Shown here: in pieces, positions 28,845 through 36,810 of the stretch
Layout of the letters: each line of letters begins with the position of its first letter
How positions within the stretch are numbered: position 1 is the first letter of the stretch
Source: Paracoccaceae bacterium
Lineage (GTDB): Bacteria; Pseudomonadota; Alphaproteobacteria; Rhodobacterales; Rhodobacteraceae
Direction: 5' to 3'
Assembly (NCBI GenBank): GCA_022448245.1
Contig: JAKVCO010000011.1
Span: 1 to 64,000, forward strand
DNA length: 64,000 nucleotides
Position numbers and translations under genes: made by a program
The notes under the pieces: generated by a model
Databases searched by the model: none
Told to the model about the DNA's origin: nothing
What the model saw: only the letters and a program-made list of their open reading frames with translations

Positions 28845-29444
28845 TCAGCTTTGGGTGGTGAGTTTGGTGAGCGCGCGCCGTTTGCTGACGGCCCAGCTGC
28901 GCGGGGGCAGGGCGCGGGCGCGCAGGCGGTTGAGCTGCCAGTACACGGCCTTGTCGGAGGTCGGCGACATCTGCCAGCGGCTCTCTACCCCTGCTGCGCC
29001 GCCTTCACCGGGGGTGAGCAAGAGGCCGAGCGGTGGGTTGGCGCGGGCGGCACCCGTTTCGGCGGCCAGATGCAGCCGGCGCACGGGCGTGAGCGCTGGC
29101 GGGCCCGGCAGATCCGCCACCAGCAGCGGCACGGCCCCGGTGCGCAGCACTTCCTCACAGCACCACAGGAGATCATGGGCGCGTGAGGGCTCCACAAAGG
29201 TCAGCCGCCCGGGATCGATAAAATCGCTCACCCCCTCGGGGTTCAGCCGATCCACATTCCACGAAGGTGAGACCCAGTAGACTGGCCCCTCCATCTGCGC
29301 GGCAACCATGAGTGCCAGTGTCCGCCGGGCCGCGCCGCAGATTTCATGGACGCGCGATGTCTCGAGTGCCAGATCCCCCAGAAAGGGTGGCGCGAGGCCA
29401 TTTCGGGGCCTCTCGCGGGTGAGGAGATGGGCAGTAGCAGGCAT
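28845..29444 (-). CDS. ImuA-like SOS mutagenesis accessory protein
   Basis: A 199-residue RecA/SulA-like protein. It follows the ImuA pattern along its length: [19 protein letters not shown] (about 31-49), [10 protein letters not shown], a [16 protein letters not shown] block, [32 protein letters not shown], then a final VESRWQM. In other bacteria ImuA works with ImuB and DnaE2 in translesion synthesis. Here neither partner adjoins it. A perfect GTTC-N7-GTTC LexA box abuts the start codon, strong support for DNA-damage control. Assignment is by pattern only. Confidence 0.65.
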   Translation of the reverse strand: MPATAHLLTRERPRNGLAPPFLGDLALETSRVHEICGAARRTLALMVAAQMEGPVYWVSPSWNVDRLNPEGVSDFIDPGRLTFVEPSRAHDLLWCCEEVLRTGAVPLLVADLPGPPALTPVRRLHLAAETGAARANPPLGLLLTPGEGGAAGVESRWQMSPTSDKAVYWQLNRLRARALPPRSWAVSKRRALTKLTTQS

Positions 29445-29459
29445 GTTCTTTTAATGTTC
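29445..29459. promoter_or_regulatory. LexA (SOS) box, alphaproteobacterial type
   Basis: GTTC (29445-29448), seven bases TTTTAAT, GTTC (29456-29459): an exact match to the direct-repeat operator of alphaproteobacterial LexA. It begins at the base before the ImuA-like ATG and is 75 bases upstream of the divergent VWA gene. Confidence 0.8.
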
Positions 29460-29533
29460 TCATTTTGAGCAGGTCGTTGTCAACTACGTCTCCCGGTAGC
29501 GATACCTTAATTTCTGCTTGGTAAACGGCGCCC

Positions 29534-30259
29534 ATGGCAGGCTTGATGAACACCTCGGTTCTCGTGCTGCGAATTCTCGCGGCACTGCTGGCGCTGCTTT
29601 TCGTTTACGTGCCGACGCAGCTGCAGGCGCAGGGTCGAACCAGTGTGATCCTCGATGGTTCGAGCTCCATGAACAAACCCTTCGACAACGGAACGCGGCT
29701 CGATAGCGCCAAGGAAGCCGTGCATCACATGTTTGATCTGACGCTGGAGGGGAGCCCTGACCACGAGGTGCCGTTCCTGTCGTTTTATGCAGGCTGCTGG
29801 GTCCATGTGATGGTCGGACCCGCGCCCCTGCAGGACGTGGAAGAGGAATTGCGTGTCTTTGTGGGCGACATCACGCCAAAGGAATACGCCCACACACCAA
29901 TCATCTGCTCATTGGAGAGGGCAGCGAAGCTTTTGGACGGCTCACCCGGCCATGTGATGCTCGTTTCCGACGGGCGGGAAAGCTGTGACTTTGAGAGTGA
30001 TATCTGCCTCTTTGCGGAGGGGATGGCATCTGAAAACGTGAATCTTGAGGTTGTGCTCATCGGCAAGGCGTTGGCGCCCCATCAGGTTGAGGCGTTGCGC
30101 TGCATCCCGGAGGCCACCGGCAGTGCTTTCGTCAACGTAGGTGACGCGACGGCGCTTGAGACGGCGCTGGGATTTGCGGCAGAGCTGTCAGTGAACGCGC
30201 CCACAACAGGCTGTTGGGACAACCGTGGCGGGCTGCTGCATTGGTGGTGCGAGGATTGA
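29534..30259 (+). CDS. exported von Willebrand factor A-domain protein
   Basis: A 241-residue protein with a hydrophobic export segment (about 8-33; the start could also be the ATG at 29546). A VWA domain begins at once with the MIDAS motif DGSSSM and has a second VSDGRESC element mid-domain. Five or six Cys suggest disulfides in the periplasm. It probably binds a protein partner through a divalent metal. Divergent from the SOS-controlled gene; whether LexA also touches its promoter is open. Confidence 0.78.
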   Translation: MAGLMNTSVLVLRILAALLALLFVYVPTQLQAQGRTSVILDGSSSMNKPFDNGTRLDSAKEAVHHMFDLTLEGSPDHEVPFLSFYAGCWVHVMVGPAPLQDVEEELRVFVGDITPKEYAHTPIICSLERAAKLLDGSPGHVMLVSDGRESCDFESDICLFAEGMASENVNLEVVLIGKALAPHQVEALRCIPEATGSAFVNVGDATALETALGFAAELSVNAPTTGCWDNRGGLLHWWCED

Positions 30260-30336
30260 GGGCTTAGCCTGCGAAGGTGCCGTTTACATCGGCTAATGTG
30301 CAAGGCATGCAGGAGGCTAAGCGAAGGAGCCTCCCC

Positions 30337-31377
30337 ATGAAAATGCATGAACTTGGCCGCACCGGCATTCAGATTACTGACTATTGTCTTGGCACGATGA
30401 CGTGGGGGACGCAGACCTCCGAAGCGGAAGGCCACGCGCAGATGGATGCGGCGCTGGCTGCGGGCATCAATTTTGTGGACACGGCTGAGATGTATCCGGT
30501 GAATCCGGTCTCGAAGGAGACGATCGGGCGCACGGAAGAGATCATCGGCACCTGGCACGCCAAAGGCGGCTCGCGCGACTATGTGCTCGCGACAAAGCAT
30601 TCGGGCGAGGGCATGGGCTATGTCCGCGATGGCGCCGCGATTTCGTCAAAGACGATTGCGGCCACGATCGAGGGCTCGCTGAAGCGGCTGCAGACAGATT
30701 ATATCGACCTCTACCAGTTCCACTGGCCCAATCGCGGCTCCTACATGTTCCGCAAGAACTGGACCTATGATCCCAGCCGCATGAAGGCTGACGCAATCCG
30801 CCAGGACATGGCCGATTGTCTGGGCGCGTTGCAGGCCGAGGTGGATCGCGGAACGATCCGGTCCTTCGGGCTGTCGAATGAGAGTGCTTGGGGTACGTCT
30901 CAGTGGCTTCGGTTGAGTGAAGAGGGGCATGGGCCACGGGTGGTTTCAGTCCAGAATGAATACTCGCTGCTCTGCCGGCTCTATGACACGGACATGGCTG
31001 AGATGTCGTGTGCCGAGGACGTGGGGCTTCTGGCGTTCTCACCGCTGGCCTGCGGATACCTGACGGGCAAATACGAAGGCGGCGCGGTGCCCGAGGGCTC
31101 GCGCATGTCGATTGGGCCGGGCATGGGTGGACGGGCTTCGGCGCGAGTGCAGGCTGCGGCAGATGCGTATGTTGCGATCGCGCGGGATCACGGGATGGAT
31201 CCGACCCACATGGCGTTGGCGTTCTGCGCGGAGCGGCCCTTCATGGGATCGATCATCTTTGGTGCCACTACGCAGGCGCAGCTCGACCACATCATCACGG
31301 GTCTTGATGTAACGCTCACCGACGAGGTGCGCGCGGCGATTGACGCGGCCCATCGCGCACATGCGATGCCCTACTGA
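30337..31377 (+). CDS. aldo/keto reductase (Tas/YghZ-like)
   Basis: A 346-residue NADPH barrel enzyme. The start at 30337 follows GAAGGAG at 7 bases. Family catalytic pieces: NFVDTAEMYP (Asp and Tyr), LATKHSGEG (Lys), YQFHWPN (His), and the C-terminal cofactor region GSIIFGATT. The insert RNWTYDPSRM-like segment resembles E. coli Tas. Substrate unknown. It precedes the carnitine operon by 83 bases and may be its first gene or separate. Confidence 0.9.
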   Translation: MKMHELGRTGIQITDYCLGTMTWGTQTSEAEGHAQMDAALAAGINFVDTAEMYPVNPVSKETIGRTEEIIGTWHAKGGSRDYVLATKHSGEGMGYVRDGAAISSKTIAATIEGSLKRLQTDYIDLYQFHWPNRGSYMFRKNWTYDPSRMKADAIRQDMADCLGALQAEVDRGTIRSFGLSNESAWGTSQWLRLSEEGHGPRVVSVQNEYSLLCRLYDTDMAEMSCAEDVGLLAFSPLACGYLTGKYEGGAVPEGSRMSIGPGMGGRASARVQAAADAYVAIARDHGMDPTHMALAFCAERPFMGSIIFGATTQAQLDHIITGLDVTLTDEVRAAIDAAHRAHAMPY

Positions 31378-31460
31378 GCTAGATCAGCACGGTTTCGGCG
31401 GGTCTTGCATGATCGGCCCTAGCTCCTCAGGGTAGCGCGGGCCAACGAGGGAGATCTGCC

Positions 31461-32372
31461 ATGCCGCTTACGATGAACAGAGACGTCTTTATCACCTGCG
31501 CTGTGACCGGCTCAGGCGGGACGCAGGATCGCTCGCCCCATGTGCCGCGCTCGCCGAAGGAGATCGCCGACAGCGCCATTGCGGCCGCGAAGGCAGGGGC
31601 AGCGGTCGTGCATTGCCATGTGCGTGACCCGGAGACGGGCACGCCGTCGCGCAAGCTCGAATACTACCGCGAAGTGACGGATCGGATCCGCGATGCGGAG
31701 GTCGACATGGTGCTGAACCTGACGGCAGGGATGGGCGGTGACATTGTCTTTGGCGGCGTTGATGCGCCGCTGCCGGTGGCCGCAGGTACCGATATGATCG
31801 GTGCGGAGGAACGTGTGGCCCATGTGGCGGAGTGCTTGCCTGAGATCTGCACCCTCGACTGCGGGACGATGAACTTCGCCGAGGCTGATTACGTCATGAC
31901 GAACACGCCCGGCATGTTGACGGCGATGGGGCGCATGATGACCGAGCTTGGCGTTAAGCCTGAGATCGAGGCTTTCGATACCGGCCATCTTTGGTATGCC
32001 AAACAGCTGGTGAAGGACGGTGTGCTTGAGGCGCCTGCGCTGGTGCAGCTGTGCATGGGGGTGCCGTGGGGCGCGCCTGATGATCTCAATACCTTCATGG
32101 CCATGGTCAACAATGTGCCTGATGATTGGACCTTCTCGGCTTTCGCCTTGGGCCGTAACCAGATGGCCTATGTGGCGGCCTCGGTGCTTGCGGGCGGGAA
32201 CGTGCGTGTGGGGCTGGAGGATAACCTGATGCTCGATCGCGGTGTGCTGGCGACCAATGAGCAGCTCGTGGCGCGGGCCCGCGAGATCATTGAGCGGATG
32301 GGGGCAAACGTCATTGGCCCTGATCAGGTCCGCGAGAAATTGGGGCTGACAAAGCGCGCACCGCGTGGCTAG
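31461..32372 (+). CDS. BKACE-family enzyme, probable 3-dehydrocarnitine cleavage enzyme
   Basis: A beta-keto acid cleavage enzyme (DUF849) of 303 residues: condenses a beta-keto acid with acetyl-CoA to give acetoacetate and a new CoA ester. Zinc ligands lie in VVHCHVRDPETG (about 48-59) and in the family GLEDN near the C-terminus. It is followed by a carnitine dehydrogenase-thioesterase fusion, so the substrate is probably 3-dehydrocarnitine and the product betainyl-CoA. Start at 31461 after GAGGGAG. The specificity is inferred from context. Confidence 0.88.
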   Translation: MPLTMNRDVFITCAVTGSGGTQDRSPHVPRSPKEIADSAIAAAKAGAAVVHCHVRDPETGTPSRKLEYYREVTDRIRDAEVDMVLNLTAGMGGDIVFGGVDAPLPVAAGTDMIGAEERVAHVAECLPEICTLDCGTMNFAEADYVMTNTPGMLTAMGRMMTELGVKPEIEAFDTGHLWYAKQLVKDGVLEAPALVQLCMGVPWGAPDDLNTFMAMVNNVPDDWTFSAFALGRNQMAYVAASVLAGGNVRVGLEDNLMLDRGVLATNEQLVARAREIIERMGANVIGPDQVREKLGLTKRAPRG

Positions 32373-32406
32373 ATGTAGGGGCATTCTGGGATGGGATACC
32401 TACATC

Positions 32407-32544
32407 ATGATGAAACGATTGATTTGGCTGAGTATTCTGGCACTCGGGCTGGGCGTGAGCCTGACGGCGCGTTCGGACATTCGCGAGCATGGCGGCCTGC
32501 AGGGACTGACCGCGCTCGAAACGGAGTGGGTGGTGACCGCGTAA
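32407..32544 (+). CDS. 45-residue single-span membrane peptide in the carnitine operon
   Basis: A short frame starting MMKRLIWLSILALGLGVSLT, then a polar tail with DIREHGGLQGLTALETEWVV and stop. The positive start plus hydrophobic stretch predicts one membrane span with the tail outside. It lies between the BKACE and dehydrogenase genes on the same strand, 34 bases after the former. There is no strong ribosome site, and the second ATG may be the start. Function unknown, possibly linked to uptake or membrane placement of the pathway. Confidence 0.5.
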   Translation: MMKRLIWLSILALGLGVSLTARSDIREHGGLQGLTALETEWVVTA

Positions 32545-32552
32545 TGCGGGCA

Positions 32553-32567
32553 GGGGGCTCTGCCCCC
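32553..32567. repeat. short GGGGGC-TCT-GCCCCC palindrome
   Basis: A perfect 6-bp stem with a three-base loop and no T-run, in the gap before the dehydrogenase gene. It resembles short GC palindromes scattered through Roseobacter-group genomes; it could weakly terminate or stabilise the message. Confidence 0.45.
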
Positions 32568-32614
32568 CGGCTTCGCCTCCCCCCGAAGTACAAAGCACAG
32601 AGAAGGGAGGCGTC

Positions 32615-34054
32615 ATGCCTGTAGCGGCAATCATTGGTGGCGGCGTGATCGGTGGCGGTTGGGCTGCCCGTTTCCTTTTGAATGGTTGGGATGTGCGGGT
32701 GTTCGACCCGGACCCAGAAGCCGAGCGCAAGTTGGGCGAGGTATTGGCCAATGCGCGGCGGTCGTTGCCCGGGCTTTATGAGCGGGCGTTACCGGCAGAG
32801 GGTCGGCTCAGCTTTCATAGCGATCTGGCGGAGGCTGTGGACGGGGCGACCTGGGTGCAGGAGAGTGTACCGGAGCGGCTCGATATCAAGCATCGGGTTT
32901 ATGCCGATTTGCAGGAAGTGTGCTCTGAGGAAGCGGTGATCGGGTCTTCGACCTCGGGCTTTAAGCCGTCTGAGCTGCAGGAAGGGGCTGCGCGGCCCAA
33001 GCAGATCGTTGTGACGCATCCCTTCAACCCGGTCTACCTGCTGCCGTTGGTGGAGGTGGTGCCCTCTGTGGTGAGCGATGATGCCTTTGTTGAGCGGGCG
33101 TTCGAGATTTTGCGATCGGTAGGCATGCATCCGCTCCGCGTGCGTCAGGAGATCGATGCCCATATCGCCGACCGCTTTCTGGAGGCTGTGTGGCGCGAGG
33201 CGCTTTGGCTCGTCAAAGACGGGGTGGCCACGACCGGAGAGATTGATGACGCTATTCGCTACGGCTTCGGGCTGCGTTGGGCGCAGATGGGGCTTTTCGA
33301 GACCTACAGGATCGCAGGCGGCGAGGCTGGTATGAAGCACTTCATCGCTCAGTTCGGGCCGGCACTGGCCTGGCCGTGGACGAAGCTGATGGATGTGCCA
33401 GAGCTCACGGACGAGCTGATTGACATGATTGCCTCGCAGTCGGACGAACAGTCTGGCGCGCATTCGATCCGGGAGCTGGAGCGGATCCGCGATGAGAACC
33501 TGGTGTCGATGATGCGGGCGCTGAAGGCGCGGCGCTGGGGCGCGGGCAAGCTGATTGCGGACCATGAGGCCTCCTTCCCCGAGACGGAGCAAGGCGAGGG
33601 GCTGAGCGAGACCGTGCGCCGGACGGTGCCTCTCGATTGGGTCGACTACAACGGGCACATGAACGAAGCGCGGTATTTGCAGGCCTTTGGGGATGCCACT
33701 GATCGTTTCATGGAGATGATCGGATGTGACGCGGCCTATATCGCCGCCGGCGGGTCGTATTTCACTGCTGAGACCCATATACGCCATCTGGGCGAAGTGA
33801 ATATTGGTAGTGAAATCAGGATTTTGACGCAGGTTCTTGAGGGCGCGGGCAAGAAGATGCACCTCTTCCATTCGATGTATGTGGGCGATGAGGTTGTGGC
33901 CACGGGTGAGCATATGATGATCCATGTCAGCCTTGAGACGCGCCGTGCATCGCCGCCCTCTGATGCTATCGCTGAGACGCTGGAAGGTTATGCGACGGCG
34001 CATGCCAAGCTGCTCCGTCCTGAGGGTGCTGGCCGCGCGGTTGGTGTCCGGTGA
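32615..34054 (+). CDS. lcdH: L-carnitine dehydrogenase fused to betainyl-CoA thioesterase
   Basis: A 479-residue two-domain enzyme. Residues 1-320 are a 3-hydroxyacyl-CoA-dehydrogenase-type NAD enzyme (IIGGGVIGGGWAARF at the start, THPFNPVYLLPLVEVV with the catalytic His region), oxidising carnitine to 3-dehydrocarnitine. From about 335 a hotdog thioesterase follows, with VDYNGHMNEARYLQAFGDA; this would hydrolyse betainyl-CoA to glycine betaine. The same fusion is known in rhizobia. GGGAGG precedes the start. The stop overlaps the SDR start (GTGA). Confidence 0.9.
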   Translation: MPVAAIIGGGVIGGGWAARFLLNGWDVRVFDPDPEAERKLGEVLANARRSLPGLYERALPAEGRLSFHSDLAEAVDGATWVQESVPERLDIKHRVYADLQEVCSEEAVIGSSTSGFKPSELQEGAARPKQIVVTHPFNPVYLLPLVEVVPSVVSDDAFVERAFEILRSVGMHPLRVRQEIDAHIADRFLEAVWREALWLVKDGVATTGEIDDAIRYGFGLRWAQMGLFETYRIAGGEAGMKHFIAQFGPALAWPWTKLMDVPELTDELIDMIASQSDEQSGAHSIRELERIRDENLVSMMRALKARRWGAGKLIADHEASFPETEQGEGLSETVRRTVPLDWVDYNGHMNEARYLQAFGDATDRFMEMIGCDAAYIAAGGSYFTAETHIRHLGEVNIGSEIRILTQVLEGAGKKMHLFHSMYVGDEVVATGEHMMIHVSLETRRASPPSDAIAETLEGYATAHAKLLRPEGAGRAVGVR

Positions 34055-34797
34055 AGCGCGCGCTGATCACTGCCGGGGCGTCAGGCATCGGGCTGGCGAT
34101 GGGGCGCGCCTTTATGGAGGCGGGCTATGAGGTCTGGGCCACGGATGTGGATGCCACGGCTTTGGCCGCGTGCCCGGACGGCTGGGTGACGCATCAGATC
34201 GACGCCACCGATGAGGCCGCGATGGCGCGCGTGATCGGGGAGGCGGGGCCGCTTGATGCGCTTTGCGCCAACGCTGGCATCGCGGGGCCCACGGCCGCAC
34301 TTGACGAGATCGAGCTAGAGGCGTGGCGCGGCTGTGTCGGCGTGAACCTTGAGGGCGCGTTTTTGGCCGTCAAACACGCGGCGCCTGCGATGAAGCAGTC
34401 CGGGCGTGGATCGGTTATCTTCACAAGCTCAACGGCAGGGCAATACGGCTATCCCTTCCGCGCGCCTTATGCGGCGGCGAAGTGGGCTGTGATCGGCCTG
34501 ATGAAGACGGCAGCCATGGAGCTTGGGCCTCACGGGATCCGTGCCAATGCGATCTGTCCCGGTGCGGTTGAGGGTCCACGGATGGAGGGGGTCATGGCCC
34601 GTGAGGCGGCCGCCAAGGGGATGACGCGCGACGATATCTATGCAGGCTATGCCTCTGGCACGTCTATGAAATCTCTGGTCACGGCTGAAGACATCGCGGC
34701 CATGGCAGTCTTTCTGGCGTCAGATGCGGCGCGCCTCGTCTCAGGGCAAGTGATCGCGGTAGATGGGCATACGGTGAACCCGGACCCGCAGGTTTAG
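34051..34797 (+). CDS. short-chain dehydrogenase/reductase of the carnitine operon
   Basis: A 248-residue classical SDR starting with GTG overlapping the previous stop by 4 bases, so translationally coupled. NAD site TAGASGIGLAMG (8-19), catalytic Ser in IFTSSTAG, and YAAAKW (Tyr and Lys). Candidates are a 3-hydroxybutyrate-type enzyme using the acetoacetate released by the cleavage enzyme, or a D-carnitine dehydrogenase; the sequence alone does not decide. Ends 4 bases inside the convergent regulator gene. Confidence 0.9.
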   Translation: MKRALITAGASGIGLAMGRAFMEAGYEVWATDVDATALAACPDGWVTHQIDATDEAAMARVIGEAGPLDALCANAGIAGPTAALDEIELEAWRGCVGVNLEGAFLAVKHAAPAMKQSGRGSVIFTSSTAGQYGYPFRAPYAAAKWAVIGLMKTAAMELGPHGIRANAICPGAVEGPRMEGVMAREAAAKGMTRDDIYAGYASGTSMKSLVTAEDIAAMAVFLASDAARLVSGQVIAVDGHTVNPDPQV

Positions 34798-35651
34798 ACA
34801 GCGCGGCGCAGGTCTGCGACGAAGGCCGGGAAATCGCGGCTGCCGATCTCAGCCTCGCGTACGAGGCGGTCGAAGTGGTCGGTGATCAGATCCACACGCT
34901 CGTTGTCGCGGAACGCTAGGTAGTTTGAGCCAAGATAAAGCACCGCGAGGAGCGGGCCGAAAATCGTGACGGGGGCAGAGAAGATCTTACGCGCATCAAA
35001 GAGGTGTAGCCTCAAGCGCGGGTAAAGCTGATCGTGGAGTTCTTCCAGCCTGTCGAGTTGACCTGCACGAAGCTCTTTCGGGACCTCGCGGTAATACCCC
35101 TCGCCCCGCGCAAAGGCGTTGAGATTGTGGACGGGCATAGCAATTTCGTAATCTGACCTCGCCTCGCGCATCCAGTTCAGGCGATCCTCACTGGCGCCCA
35201 CGGCTTGATCCGTCGTGCGCCCGAGGGAGGGCTCGTATTCCCAGCGCAGCATTTCGGTCGATTTTAGCATGTCCGGCAGGCCCGCGGGCACGTGACGGAT
35301 TTTGTAGCCCTCCGCCTCGCGATGCCAGGCGAAGATTGCCTCATCCACGAGCGCGCGGGGGGCCTTCGTGATGGTGAGCGCGGCCGCGACGAGGTCGCTC
35401 GCCTGTTCGGGGCTCTCAGCAAGGCCCAGCAGCCAATCCGCGCTGACGCCCAGAGCTGACGCACATTCCGCCACAAGTTGCGCGTTAGGCAATCGGGGCC
35501 CGGTATCGCGCAGAAGCTGCGAGATCGTGGAGCGGTCGACACCCGCCGCCCGCGCCAGAGCGCTTTGATTGCTGTCAGCGGCCTCGATCGCGACGGCGAG
35601 ACGTTGCCGGAACGTGGCAGCCCGGCTGCGTTTGTCGATAGGAGTAATCAT
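34794..35651 (-). CDS. XRE-family transcriptional regulator
   Basis: A 285-residue regulator with an N-terminal helix-turn-helix (about 28-52, QSALARAAGVDRSTISQLL) and a large C-terminal domain of about 210 residues without an obvious ligand motif. It faces the carnitine operon tail to tail, overlapping the SDR gene by 4 bases, so control of that operon is a guess from position. Start MITPIDKRS at 35651; the long C-terminal domain could sense a ligand or partner. Confidence 0.8.
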   Translation of the reverse strand: MITPIDKRSRAATFRQRLAVAIEAADSNQSALARAAGVDRSTISQLLRDTGPRLPNAQLVAECASALGVSADWLLGLAESPEQASDLVAAALTITKAPRALVDEAIFAWHREAEGYKIRHVPAGLPDMLKSTEMLRWEYEPSLGRTTDQAVGASEDRLNWMREARSDYEIAMPVHNLNAFARGEGYYREVPKELRAGQLDRLEELHDQLYPRLRLHLFDARKIFSAPVTIFGPLLAVLYLGSNYLAFRDNERVDLITDHFDRLVREAEIGSRDFPAFVADLRRAV

Positions 35652-35733
35652 TGGTGAAAGAAATCACATAAGCCGGATTTTGTGAACTGTTTCCTTAATT
35701 GTGCGCAGCATGTTTGCCGACGATGGTCACCTC

Positions 35734-35940
35734 ATGGAAACGGCAACCAGAACATGGGTGAAAGCAGGCCTTTGGGCGCTGATCGGGCTGTTGGTGATGG
35801 CCGTCGTGGGCTTTGTCGCCACGGGCTCACTGGTGACCGGGGGCGCGATGGCTGTCGTGAATACGGCAGTAGGGCTCGTCAATTACGTCATTTACGAACG
35901 GATTTGGGCCCGGATCAGCTGGGGGCGCCATGCGGGTTGA
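35734..35940 (+). CDS. DUF2061 small membrane protein
   Basis: A 68-residue protein with two membrane segments (WALIGLLVMAVVGFVATGS and MAVVNTAVGLVNYVIYE), and the family features METxxRTWxK at the start and YERIWxRIxWG at the end. An upstream in-frame start at 35701 is possible but does not fit the family. It overlaps the desaturase start by 11 bases, suggesting a functional pair. Role unknown. Confidence 0.72.
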   Translation: METATRTWVKAGLWALIGLLVMAVVGFVATGSLVTGGAMAVVNTAVGLVNYVIYERIWARISWGRHAG

Positions 35941-36787
35941 AGCACCTACGCTTGCGCTGATTGCAGCCTGCTACGCGGGGATTGCTCTGTCGTTCATGGC
36001 GCCGCTTTGGCTCGGTGTGCCCGCGCTTGGGGTGCTGATTGCGCTTCACGCGTCGCTGCAGCACGAGGCCATTCACGGTCATCCAACAAAGTCCCCTTGG
36101 ATCAACGCTTTGTTGGTTTGGCCGCCGCTGACGCTGATGATCCCGTACCTGCGCTTCTACGACACGCATCTCGCGCACCACCGCGATGTGCGGCTGACGG
36201 ACCCCTTTGATGATCCGGAGAGCAATTTCCTCGATGCAACTGAGTTTGAGCGTCTACCGCGCGCGGCGCAGGCGGCGCTGCGCGCGAATAACACGCTGCT
36301 CGGGCGGCTCGTGCTAGGGCCGGTGATCGGGCAGGTGATGTTCATGATTTGCGACGCGCGGCAGTTCTCCGGGCGTGTGGCGCTCGGGTGGCTTTTGCAT
36401 CTGCCAGCTGTGGCCTTGGTTTTGTGGGGGGGGCAGCTTGCTGGCATGCCGCTCTGGGCCTACGCGATCGCGGCTTATCTCAGCCTCTCCATTCTCAAAA
36501 TCCGCACCTTCTGCGAGCATCAGGCGCACGAGCAATGCGCCGGCCGCAGCGTGATCATCGAGGATCGTGGGCCGTTGGCAATCATCTTTTTGAACAACAA
36601 TCTGCATGTCGTGCACCACCTGCACCCAAACGTGCCGTGGTATGATTTGCCTGCTCAGTTCCGTGCGGGGCGGGCCAAGTATCTGAAGATGAACGGGGAA
36701 TACCGGTTCTCGAGCTATGCGGAGGTCTTCCGGCGCTACTTCATGAGCGCCAAAGACCCGGTGGCGCACCCGCTCTGGCGCCGCTGA
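35930..36787 (+). CDS. membrane fatty acid desaturase
   Basis: A 285-residue di-iron membrane enzyme that introduces a double bond (or oxidises) a lipid chain. The three histidine boxes are present: HEAIHGH (about 44-50), HLAHHR (about 81-86) and HVVHHLHP near residue 225. About four hydrophobic segments lie between. Substrate unknown (phospholipid acyl chain or carotenoid-like lipid). Co-transcribed with the DUF2061 gene. Confidence 0.87.
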   Translation: MRVEAPTLALIAACYAGIALSFMAPLWLGVPALGVLIALHASLQHEAIHGHPTKSPWINALLVWPPLTLMIPYLRFYDTHLAHHRDVRLTDPFDDPESNFLDATEFERLPRAAQAALRANNTLLGRLVLGPVIGQVMFMICDARQFSGRVALGWLLHLPAVALVLWGGQLAGMPLWAYAIAAYLSLSILKIRTFCEHQAHEQCAGRSVIIEDRGPLAIIFLNNNLHVVHHLHPNVPWYDLPAQFRAGRAKYLKMNGEYRFSSYAEVFRRYFMSAKDPVAHPLWRR

Positions 36788-36810
36788 GCCTCTGCCGCTA
36801 AGGCGGGGGC

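Noticed and set aside
32553-32567. Rho-independent terminator within the carnitine operon
   Set aside because: Stem lacks a T-run and the genes on both sides look co-transcribed; listed as a repeat instead.
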